From the NCBI RefSeq assembly GCF_000003605.2, contig NW_003114958.1, forward strand, positions 144,154 through 208,153: 64,000 bases of DNA, read 5' to 3'. The translations under genes and the position numbers were made by a program. The first letter of the stretch is position 1, and every line of letters starts with the position of its first letter. Shown here piece after piece: positions 43,376-55,300 of the stretch. The DNA comes from Saccoglossus kowalevskii. Taxonomy: Eukaryota; Hemichordata; Enteropneusta; Harrimaniidae. The notes below the pieces were generated by a model that was not told the DNA's origin, made no database searches, and saw only the letters and a program-made list of their open reading frames with translations.

Positions 43376-46300
43376 TTTAACTGGTTAACAGGGAGAATTT
43401 GCACTGTGTGCTATTAGTGATACATTCAAGTTCCCATAAACATTAGGGATCAAATCACACGCTTTATTATCTGGAACCAAAGATGACAGGAATTCAGTGC
43501 GATGTTGCATCGCGAATTTTTATTTGGGACCCTCGAAAAATATATTGTTCTATGTCACTATTAAACAAAGTTGCACTGTACACGCCTCTTTCATTCACTT
43601 CCATGGAGCCATTGTCGCCCCGGGGGCCTGCCAGCGTATATTTTCGCCATTTCACAAGTTGTGGGACTTATAAGAGTATTTTGTGAACGGGGACGTATGC
43701 CAATGAAATGCACCATTGTATCCATTCCGGTATCCATCATGAACGTTGTTAACAATTCAGGACAAAACGCGCCTCATCTCCCCGTGGGATTACTTGGTTG
43801 ACTAGTTTAGGACGTACGTTTTAATTTATCCCTAAACTACTCCAGGGTTGGCAAGAGTCTTGTATTTCGGCGAGTGTATATCTGCGCAAAACACTCTGCG
43901 TTAGGTGCGTGTAAACCGAATCACCTTCACTTTCCGTTGAATAGATCTTTTAACTTCCATTGACAGATGGACGTCGTATAATATAACGAGTTCGTCTGTC
44001 CCCGAGCTTAGTTGCTAAACGAGAACTTGCTCTTTCTCATCGATGTATTGTATTAACTCGAGGAGAGGGCTTGCTCACAATATTGAAATATAAGAACATT
44101 TTATAACAGTTTTACAAACATCTTGCCATATCACGTAAAAAAACAGGACGAGGCATGTTAATCTTTTTATGATGGTAGATTGATCGTTTTCATTAAAGGG
44201 ACGATGACAAATCACCACCGACGCGAATGCGGTAATTCTTCACGTTGCCACACAATTTATGCTTCGCATATATCTACAATGTTATCCAAAATGGTGATCA
44301 CACGTTTCTGCAATGTTGTCTAAAATGGGACTACACGTCTCTGCAATGTGGCCATCTTATCGAATAATAAATTGTTTAATATCGACCACATTGATGGATG
44401 AATGTATTCGGCGGTTTTTGTCCCGCTGGGATGGGTGTAACTTGCTCAGTGGAGGGTTATGCATGGGTCGCATTTTTTAGGCATAGTTAAGACTCCGTTT
44501 TCACGATATTATTTGATATCACATTGATGTTTCGAATTGACTTTCCCACGCCATTTTTAGTCACATCTATAGAAGCAGTAGCTAAACATGTCGCAACCTG
44601 ATAAAATTATTAATTATTTTATGCAGAAGTATATATATTAAATCTCACTAAGTGAGTTGGTCATGTGTACGCACGCAACTGCCAACAAATGGTGCAAATT
44701 GGGAAATTGTGCGGGGTATACGTTGTCATGGAAATACAAAGAAATACTAGTATATAATTTGTCGATGCTTGGACTAATGATGACGTCGCGTGTATGGTAG
44801 AGCTATCAAGAGCGAAATATTGAAAGGTGAAAAGTTGTTAATCCCGGTAATCATAAAAATATAAAATACCTTTATCACTGGTAATATGTCTTTAGATTGC
44901 CATTACAATTTAATCAGAAAGGTAAATGTGTTGTGAAATTAATCTGAACGTACTCGGATACCCTGTTATTATAGCCCTTTATATTATTACGTATTCTATC
45001 GTACTAGATTTGTCGCTTTCTATGTGACGCCGAATGCATTCAAACATACTCTGTCAGCACAGCATCACGGATATGTACATATTTATACAAATGTAGTAGT
45101 TTTTTTTTATAATTTTCAAAACTTTATTTGTATAGCCGATTTTGTGCACAACTGTCAATATTACTGAATTTTAGAGGGCGCTAATACTTGAATTACCCTG
45201 GGGGCACCGGTGGTCCGCATTTTCTATGTGATTAACCCGTTTGTTTTGTATCATAATTGTGTTACGATTTTTGGTTTCTAAACTCATATTTGAATTGAAG
45301 TCGCAAAACTACTTACATGCACTGAAGTATAAATAATAACAAGACTCGGTTCCCAGTTTTTGCTTTGTTTTGCATTTTCAAACATTTTGACACAGAGCAG
45401 TAAACCTTTTACACAGGCAAAAATATTTGAAACAAATCTGTCATGATATTCAGATGAAACAATTTTCTCAATTTTAGCGAACGAAATGGAGACAAACCAT
45501 TGATAATTGAACTTTTAGCAAAGTATGCTGTGATGTAAAGCAGACCAGTCAATTAGTTTTGTGAACGTGCCAATTTCTAATAAAACCGGTCAAAGTAAGT
45601 TATATGCCTGAAATGGTGTGAACACAACCAATATCAACCAAACGCAACCTGTATCAACCAAGACGCAGCACATTCAACAACAGTGAGAGATTGTGAGTCA
45701 ACAAAATGGCAATTTCAAATTACCAACATTGTAAAATACATCAACTTTTCATGGAAGTAGAATAACAAACACAACAAAATCATTCCCTTAATTTTTATAA
45801 ACACTTATAAATTAGAGTATCTACCGTATGTGATAACCGTCATGGCATTGTTCTCTGAAGAGATGAGACCAAAGCTCCGGAAAAAAATAATTATTGCAAG
45901 GAATGTTTTAGAGCAATTTTCATTTAAAATCTCTGGATGCAAAGTCAACTTTTATAATCCCGCTCCAAAAACCCATTTTAATGAAATAAATGCAATGAAC
46001 AAACAATTCCCAGCTTTTCTATGAAAGTAAAAAAAAATAATTTATTTCATTTATCTGAGATTATCAAGAAAAATATAGAGTTCATGTTAAATTAGTTACA
46101 ATCACAGAAAATGTTGATAATTTATATACACAAAAAAACATCACGAATAATTAATGTTAGATAAATCGAAAAAAAAGATTTAATTCTCATATATTTTGGA
46201 GGGAATATAACCAGTTGTTTATAACCTTAGGCAAGCATGGAAACGATGAACAAATATTTTTGTTCAAATTAAATCAAAACCCAACTACCCGGTACTAGTA

Positions 46301-46514
46301 AATGGCATTTCCACTTTTAGAAGCTTTGAACATAAAGAAATTTTCTGGTTTTGAATTAAAGTGTTTCAGTATACATACTGGAGATACTAAAATCAAAACT
46401 AAACACTAAAAGCTACTGCTAAAAGTTATATATTTCTAAAAGCTAGTACATTCAGGTTGTTTATGTCCTAAAAACTACTACCTACAAATTTTACTACTTA
46501 TAGATGCATGCACA

Positions 46515-46868
46515 TACTGTAAATCATGTTGAAAAAGCGACATGCAATTTTAGCGAATTTCGGTAAAATGAAGTAATAGCGAAATGCTGATTTAGCAAAT
46601 CTCTCTTGTCTTTGTTGATTTCCTGTTTTCATAATACTTGTCTGTCGTATGCACAGTTATCACCTCCATAAAAACAAAGAAAAACTGTCAAGTGTAATTA
46701 GGAAACTCCCCAGATTTTTATGTTCTGTATTACTGTATACTAATCCCCAAGCCTTGGCCATTTTGATTTTATAATAAAGTCATTAGCGACATTTTGAATT
46801 AGCGAATCAGTTCTCTTGCTAAATTCGCTAAAAAGACATGTTCGCGAAATGAGACACGTTTTACAGTA
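46515..46868. mobile_element. Foldback MITE, TAGCGAATT type
   Basis: Starts tactgtaaatcatg and ends acacgttttacagta. The interior carries mirrored ttagcgaatttcg and gctaaattcgctaaa words. Confidence 0.6.
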
Positions 46869-47248
46869 GCTAAAGCATATTTTAAAAACTGGAATTCTAA
46901 TAAATATATATTCACATATGGGATAAAACTACAAAAATTAAAAATTCAACACTATACACAGTTTATTGCATTTTAAAATAATATCATACTTTTCAAATCA
47001 GCCAGCTATAATCGGGTGACCAGCACCCAGTCAGAATCAGTGATTAATTACTTGCTTAAAGCAAAGACAGTACAAAATGAGAGAGAACAAAACAAGAATG
47101 TAAAAGTCCCCATGTTTGCAAGAATTCTTAAATAACAAAATAATTCATATTGAGCAAAGAATATTTTCATTGACATGCATTTATACAGCCATCTTGCAGT
47201 TAAATTTAGTTGGCAATGAAACATATTTACAAAATATATATTTTCAAA

Positions 47249-47390
47249 CTTGTTGAAATAAACTGACAAAGGAATAGTAACATAATATCATATTTGTTGG
47301 AGCTAAAAAAAAGCTGCATGCTGAGACTAAGCACACTACACTGTCGAATGTCATTATGATAGATGATAGCCACACACAGCTCTGTCACAG
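47249..47390 (+). repeat. Direct repeat left of SINE
   Basis: About 142 bases from cttgttgaaataaactgaca to cacagctctgtcacag. Repeated with few changes at 47844-47991, on the other side of the SINE-like insert. Confidence 0.85.
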
Positions 47391-47843
47391 ACCAGTCACT
47401 GGTAGCATAGTGGTTGTCGCTCCAGACTCATGATCGGTAGACCCAAGTTCAAATCCTACCTTAGGCTGAACATTAAAGGGTCAACCCCTACCTTGGGTGA
47501 GTGTGCCACAAACTCAATGGGAAGGCCAATTCCACTGGCCGAGATTCATTCACTAACGAATGCGACTTTGGGGGAACCTTTGTTAAGGTCCGCAGGTGCT
47601 TGTGTTCGACCGAGCCTGGTTGACGCCAGGATAGCGCATTAAAATTGTCATTTGACAGAGAGATGGCCACACAGCCCTGTCATGTAGTCCCAAACATGAA
47701 TATAACTTCTGTGACAAAATGACACTATGTGTCAGCACTTGCACTTGCAATTTGCTCATACAAAAAAAAAGTCAGGAGGGACAACGGTGACATTCAATGT
47801 CCAGAACTGTCGCCTGGCACAAAAATATTTAAAAAAAAAAAAA
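47391..47843 (+). mobile_element. tRNA-derived SINE
   Basis: Begins with a pol III-type head: ggtagcatagtggttgtcgc (A box) and gttcaaatcc (B box) about 40 bases later. It continues with a unique body and ends in an A-rich tail (47831-47843). The tagtcccaaacatg motif of the body also occurs at about 39680. It is flanked by 142-148-base direct repeats, far longer than a normal SINE target duplication. Confidence 0.6.
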
Positions 47844-47991
47844 CTTGTTGAAATGAACTGACAAAGGAATAGTAACATAATATCCACTATCATGTTTGTT
47901 TTAGCTAAAAAAAGCTGCATGCTGAGACTAAGCACACTACACTGTCGAATGTCATTATGATAGATGATAGCCACACACAGCTCTGTCACAG
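47844..47991 (+). repeat. Direct repeat right of SINE
   Basis: Second copy of 47249-47390, with a short insertion (cactatcatg region). Close similarity suggests a recent duplication. Confidence 0.85.
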
Positions 47992-48436
47992 TGTCCTCAC
48001 CATGGAAAGTGATTTCTATAAAAGCCCTTTTTACATAATCAGATTTATTGGACCAAATAGGGGTTTACAATGATCAGTTTCTGATTGGATTATTCTGATG
48101 AAATTTATTACGTCCGATTTCCAAAAAATCTGATCAAACATCAGATTTTGCTGATTACATAATGCAATTGTGTCTGACTGGAGATCAAATACATCTGTCT
48201 TTACATAAATCTGACCAGATATAAGATTTTGCAAGTTACATTTTCCAATTTATCTGAACAGATAAATTAAACAGTGTAACTTATGCCAACACTTGTAATT
48301 ATTACATTAAAAAGTCAATAGAAAAATAATGACATTTAATATGTACAGAAGTGTCATCTAAAAAATAGAAATTACATAAAAATTCTTGCAAACTTTGATT
48401 GATATGTGCTGTATAAATGATGAAAAAATGCTGCAA

Positions 48437-48473
48437 ATGCAGACAGATAGACAAACGGATGGATGGATGAACG

Positions 48474-48545
<72 letters not shown>
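48437..48545. repeat. GACA/GGAT microsatellite
   Basis: Short agat and ggat runs followed by about 17 units of gaca (48474-48544). It produces repetitive open frames in all three frames of both strands, which are not genes. Confidence 0.95.
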
Positions 48546-49089
48546 CACCCACCCACACACACACAGAGACAAACAAATCACCATTCCAATGGTTATTAAA
48601 GAAACATTTCACAAGAATGTAAAATCACAAGACAATATGTTTCAAAACCTAATTTTTGTTAATAATGTTATGTTGTCTCTCATTCTTTGTATTGAGTAGA
48701 ATTAAAAATGAGCAACACAAGAATTGTATTTCTCTATTCATCACCATAGCAATAAAGACAAAAATTGCGGTCATTTTTAATACAAATCGATGAACTTTTG
48801 TGAAGCTGTAATTATTAAAGTGTGGTGATTTTCATGATTCTTGTGTAAAATTTTGTATGAAAAAAATGTGTATGCGTTGCATTATTTGCAAGGCCGTGTA
48901 AAAAACCTGATATAATTTGACCTCCTAAATGAATAGTTCTTTGCCTTTTTTCAAAATATATTATTATAATGTGTATGAAAGCAAAATGTCACATAAATGA
49001 TTAATTTTTAATGCAAAGATCAACAGTAACTATGGTAACTTCAGCAATTACAATTATTTCTCTTTCATCATAAATATAATCTTCATATT

Positions 49090-49325
49090 CTAGAAATGTT
49101 CAGTTTTAATCATCATAGTTTTCTCATTTTCCAGAACTCTTTTCACAAAAGTATCCATTTCATCACTGGAGATTGACTTTGGTTCATCTGTAGTGTCCAC
49201 AAGATTGAATTCTTCGATTGGTGGATAGAAAGCAGCCTTGCGGTGATTGGACCATCTGACCACACATAACCGTGGATACACAAACAGTGACGGCAGAATG
49301 GTGTCGTTAATTCTGGATGTGTTTT
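49090..49325 (-). CDS. Thioredoxin-fold gene, terminal exon
   Basis: Acceptor ctatctatccacag, phase 1 in. Encodes ENTSRINDTILPSLFVYPRL onward to MIKTEHF-stop. It carries the cis-proline strand and the last helix. Confidence 0.8.
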
Positions 49326-52300
49326 CTGTGGATAGATAGAGTAAAAAAAAATTACAATCTTATAATCAGAAAGACTTTTGAAACATATTATGATAATTAT
49401 CCAAGTCAACTTTTGTCAGTTTCACAAATTTAATTTTTTTTTTTCAAAAATGTCCAAAACCAATGCTAAACTATGTAAACTATGTAAATTTAGTCCAAAA
49501 AAAAATACCAGTACATGAATAACACGCAAAATGTTGCCATAATTGGTTTATTCAGTCATTACAGTTTATGCAATCCCTTTTCATATATTACACAACCCAT
49601 CACAGTTTGCTTTTTTTGCACGATAAACAATTTTATTGTTGCAATATACTGCATACTACATTATTTTCACTGAAAGGATGATTTAATGAATATAAAATCC
49701 AGCAAAATAATCATTTTCCCCATATTGCGTATATTCAACTTGTCAAAAATCAGTGAAAATATTAAGTTCCATACAAAACAAAACACGCAAAAATTTTTCT
49801 CAGCGAAAATTAATTTTCAGCTAAAATAAAATATTTTACTGTAATCAGTCACTGGCTTTAATACATAGCCTGCTGTAACCATTTTTTCCCCATTCATTTC
49901 AACTATCAGATTAATATTGACCTAGGATTACTTGATAACCGTAAATTAAGCTTTCTGACTTTCTGACAGTGAACACTAGGTATACATGTATCCGTGTGTA
50001 AGAATCTACTTGGATCAGTGAAGTCAGCGTAAGACAGTTAGTGAAATCGCAAATCGTCTTTCTCACAACCACTTTCAAATTATGAAATCACAAATATTTG
50101 TAACGAGGACAATTTAACGGTTTACAGTTTATGACTTCAAATAAATGAGTTCAGGAATCAAATATCAAGATGGTATTCTGTGTTTATAGAGTGTTGGTCC
50201 TAAATATAAGCTGACACGAAAAAAAAAAAATGACATTTAAAACAAATACTACAACCAGTATGCTTATCAAGCTTACTAAGATAATGCTCTAATGTTCTCA
50301 ATACTGTTTATTGTTATTGATTAAAATTGATCCAAAAAAAAACTGTGACAAAAAATGAATATATATATGGTTCCCAAGTTTGTTTTGTTAACATTACCAC
50401 AAAATGCTACAACTTTATTATTGTGTATATTATGATAAGTATTAACCTTTTCACCACCAGTTCCCTTTACTCATCACAAATTCACAAAATAGTTCCATTT
50501 ATAGTCTGCACTACCCTTCAGAAATTTGTGACAAAAATAGCCAAATTTTTTGAGTAAAAACTGAAAATTTGCACAAATTTTGTCTGTTCCCTCTAAAATT
50601 AGGGTTCATTTCTAGAAATATCAAGAAAAAAAGTGCAGAAAAATTTGGGTGAGAAAGTCTGGTGGTGAGAAGGTTAAGCTTTGAAAGTAGGCAAATGCTG
50701 TAAAAGATGATTTAGATGAACATCATGTTTCTGTTATGTCGTTCGGCATATTCCTCATTCATTTCAACGCTAAAATGAGGTCAAACTAACCTTGACCCAC
50801 CGCAATAGCAGATATTATTTAAACATGTCTCCAACAGTTGTGTTTATTTCCCATCGATAACTAGGACTAGTGTTTACTAACTGATGATCTATTATAATAT
50901 GCAAATGAGTAGACAAACAAATGTATAAACCTCAGAAAATATACTGGTAGTCACGACAATAATAGATCACTGGATGTAATAACAATGTTTGAATTCTGTT
51001 TTACTTTTCATTTAAAATTGTTTGAACCAAGTTTATAGTTGAAGTGAAAAAAATGTTTTCTGAAATCCTCCACGGATAGCCAAAATGAATGTCCGAAGAC
51101 GATGTTAGAACAACTGTAAAACATGTCATTTTAGCTAGTGTGCCATTTCAGCTAATTTAGCTAATCTGTAATTTCGCTAGTTCAAGATGTCGCTCAATTT
51201 AACAAAAGTATATTCTGTCAATGAAATTGTTGACACTCTAGCTAAATTGAGGTAAAGTGCTACAAAGAAGATAAAATATTTTTCATTTTTTTCATTTTTA
51301 CATGTTTAATATTTCATATCACAAGGATGAAGAAAACAGAATAAAGATATGAGGTCACCTACTTGGTTTTGAGAAGATTGATGTACAAAATGAAGTAAAA
51401 ATAGCATGTATTGTCGGTTTTAGGGCATTTTAGGGCATATATCAATATCTTAAAATTTTGCTCGGTGAAATATGGTGAAACAAAGATATATATGTACTTT
51501 TTGATGTTTATAAAGTATTAAATGGACAATATTTTTAGTGGGTTTTTATTGAGGATTTTTACTATTATTATGCATATTATTTTAAAGAATGACAGTGAAC
51601 AAAAAATATACACATACCATTGACGAATACTAAAATGAATAATTATAGACAGATTTTGACACAAAATATTTCTACTGTTATATGCGCTAAAATATGCGCA
51701 TATCTAACAAATTTGCGAGTAGCATTCTACCCTAAGATTCTGTTAATTCATACATTATTCGCAAATTACAAATTCACTGAAATGTAGCTATTTTAATGTG
51801 TTTTACAGTATATGAAGGCAACACCATATTTGGTCTATTATTAGTAGTGTACATACACCTACGTACAAAAATTTATCCAGCCCCTACAAAAGTAAATGCC
51901 TTGCCTTAGGCCTTGTACAACTGGTATGTGACTTCTTTCAGGGATACTGTACAGTAATTCACTAAATACAATATGAGGATCTGTAGTGATAATTCTATTA
52001 TGTAATGAGGATCTAGAGGACAATGATCAATTGTTGATTTAATTTTTTCACCACCAGTTTCCTGTTTTCATCACAAATTCACAAAATAGTCCTGTTTATA
52101 GTCTGTACTTTCCTTCACAAGATTAGCACAAAAATAGCCCATTTTTTGGAGTAAAAACAGAAAATTGACCCAAATTTTCGTCTGTTGGTTCCAAAATTAA
52201 GGTAATATGGAAGAATATAAAAAAAATTTTGAGTGAGAAAATCTGGTGGCATACAGAGCTTCAGGTAATACACCACCATTGGACTTTCGATGTATTTTTT

Positions 52301-55300
52301 ACATATAGACAATTTTTTTTTTTCACTACGAGATCCCATGTAAAGCATGAAATCAAATGCAAAAGAGGTCAAACAAAGGTCAAAGCATCAAAGGTCATTT
52401 GGATGAAGTAAAGATATCTCAACGCAATATCCTCCCTCTTAAAGAAAAAAAAATTAATTACTTAAAAATCAAATTTTATTTTTGCGGCAGATGTCCATAT
52501 CTTTCATGCAATATGCAAGATCTGAACAAAAAATCATCTTTTAGTCAAAATGAGTTGACTACAAGTGGGGGGTTAATCACGGGGGTGGGGGTCGGGGGGG
52601 GGGGGTGATTCGAAAAAAAATTATACAGCAAAAAGTACCACACACTTGATAGATATAGGCAAATCACTGCACCATTACCGGGGGGGTGGGGGGGTGGGGG
52701 TGGGGGGGGGGTTGTCTAGCTGTAAGTATAAAAGCTAAATATAAAAAACAATAATTTGCATATCTGTTTTACCATCTTTTCTAATAATTATAACCCCTAT
52801 ATTTCAAAACAGGTTCAAGTTGCAAGGACCACTCTGTACCCTTGATTGACAATTAGGTCAGGCTCTCAATAATGAGGTCACAAAAAATAAAAGTATAACC
52901 TGACCCTATTGGCTACATGTCTAATCAAAACAGTTGTAAAAGGGCAGTTGCTATGGTGACAGGGTAATCAACAGATCTTATCTAACCTAGAAGTTCACCA
53001 CCTTGACTTTTTAATGACCATTATCTTTGATATTAAATCACTATCATGGTCAAGATTATCACATAGGTCACATGACTTCTGTATTTCAGTTATGATTGAT
53101 TAAGTTTAGTATTTGTACCAACTCAGAATGAATTTTATTTTCGCTATTTTTATTGAAGGAATGATTCAGTGAAAATAAAATCCAGCGAAGATACCTCAGT
53201 GAAAAATCAGTGAAAATAAATTCTATACAAAACACTCAAAATGTCATTTCAGTGAACATTAAATCCAGTTATAACATAAAGTATTTTACTGTATTGTTAT
53301 AGTGGTCTCGCACCATTATTTAGACTCACTCTATAGGCCACAGTGTGAAAACATGAAAAACAGTACTACAACCAAGGACAAAGTAGCATGTTCAATACAC
53401 TGCGAGTCAGGACAGAGTAGTATTTTTTATTTTAAATAGATGCTGCAAATCTAGAATCAGGATACAACCCAATCTCCCAGGTAGAATTCTATTTCTACGA
53501 ATATATATCTCTACCACACGACCTTATGCTCGTCATTGATTGGTCAATGCATCACAGTGGTACTTCTTTCAAAGACGCTCACCAAATAACAAAAATATGC
53601 AAATAATTGGCGTAGTTAAAGTCTTGTGGTGTTTCACCACAAAATGGCAGTGTGTGGTGGCAGAGATACATTCGGTGATCTAACCGCAAGGAACTCTGGG
53701 AAGGAGAATGGGTACAACCCAGGACAGAATAGTGTGTTCGCAAAATGATGGTATTCAAAATGTTGCGGTCAAAAGATTTAAAAAATATCTATAAGACTAT
53801 AAACAGGACTATTTTGTGAATTTGTGATGTAAAGAAGGAACTGGTGGTGAAAAGATTAAGCGAGCATGGTGTAACAGAACACTGTAGTGGCGTCAACATG
53901 ATAGTATTTTTAGTATTTCCATGCTTAATAATTTGCTATACATATTTATAGCAAATTTTAATAAAGTAAGGGTATTTCAAAATACATATTTCCCTCTAGA
54001 AGATCAACATTTTGACATTGAGAAGAAGAAAAAGTAAAAAATCACATCATTTGATTTTTGCGACAGACGTTTAGTTCGTGCCTTTCACGTAATATGCAAG
54101 ATCTTGCAGTGGAAGAAAACTATTAATACATACATGAATGTTTTATGAATATTTACTGCAAGTTACTCATCTCATTCAAGATCATAGATGCAGCTCATCA
54201 GAGACATTAAACCCAAAAAGGTCTACAGGCAACAAACTCCATATGTCAGTGAAATCGAGTAGACATTCTGAAAATCCTGAACCTTGACATTAGGCAGTTT
54301 CAACTCACAATTTTTTTGTACTTGGAGTACAGTGTCAGTTCACTCTGTAGAAAGGTGAATTATTCATATCAGAAAATTAAAGATAACACAAAGTACAACA
54401 CTTATAATATCTAATAAACATTAAGATTATCTGATCACATATTTATTTCACTCATTGCAGGCATTGGAAAAGATAAAGTCATCAAAAGTACCCTCATTGA
54501 TAAAAGTCTAATAAATATTTATTTATTTTGTCACTTCATCAGAGATCTGATGGCTCTGGTACTCAGGAAGGGTTGAGCTGCGTCAAGTGTAGCCGTGCTA
54601 TCAGCTACTACATGTATTACGATGCTGGGTCTAAAGAGTGTATGGCAGCGAGCAACAGAAACAGCAAAAAGATGTTTTTTCATCATCTCCATCTGGTAAG
54701 ATGTCATATTTGGAAGACTGCTTTACAGAAATTGCTAATATTCATAGAGCTGTTGCTACAGTATATGATCCACTAATGATACAATGTATTTGTGAGCAGC
54801 AGTTAAAATTGAAACGAACATCAGGTTGTTCAGTAGGACTGGATATCATCAGGAAAATATTTGTCCAATAAAGTTTTTTTATGAAGAATTCCCATGCAAG
54901 TATCTGTCATCTTTCACAAAATAAGTTTGAATAATTTTTGGTGGTTGAAAACTATTATTATAGTGAAAATGTAGACACTATTATAGTGTATCATATTAGG
55001 TTTGTTTTGTGTATTTATTTTCATAGTTTTCTCAATCAGTTTTCAGATTTGGTTGCTAATGACAACCAAACAGTGGCCATTTTTTTTCTGACCTAGTGTA
55101 CACATTGATGTACATATTGCAACTACTAGTATACAGATTTTAGTTATGTTGTTTAATTTTATGGCAAACTGAAAATTATGCAAAAAAAAAAAGTCAAAAA
55201 AAATACTTTCCAGTTTAAAAATCTGCAGTTGCTATAAAAATTATTATATTTTCTAGTCCTAGTCGTCAAGGTCAACTTCTGTTACCCTTCACAAAATAAT

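Larger units (their letters stand above)
33742..49089. other. Gene-poor interval between KLF and the thioredoxin-fold gene
   Basis: No host exon could be supported in about 15 kb. It holds a tRNA-like SINE head (35036-35104), a GC-terminus MITE (35158-35503), a short inverted-end element (38896-38973), a possible SINE scrap with cacgtagtcccaaacatgga (about 39675-39700), a SINE-like stretch (42835-42985), a repeat relative (43045-43375), a foldback MITE (46515-46868), a SINE between direct repeats (47249-47991) and a GACA microsatellite (48437-48545). The right-hand end is likely 3' UTR of the thioredoxin-fold gene. Confidence 0.4.

Noticed and set aside
48302-48699. Several open frames rich in CLSV or DRQT repeats
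   Set aside because: They are translations of the GACA microsatellite in different frames.
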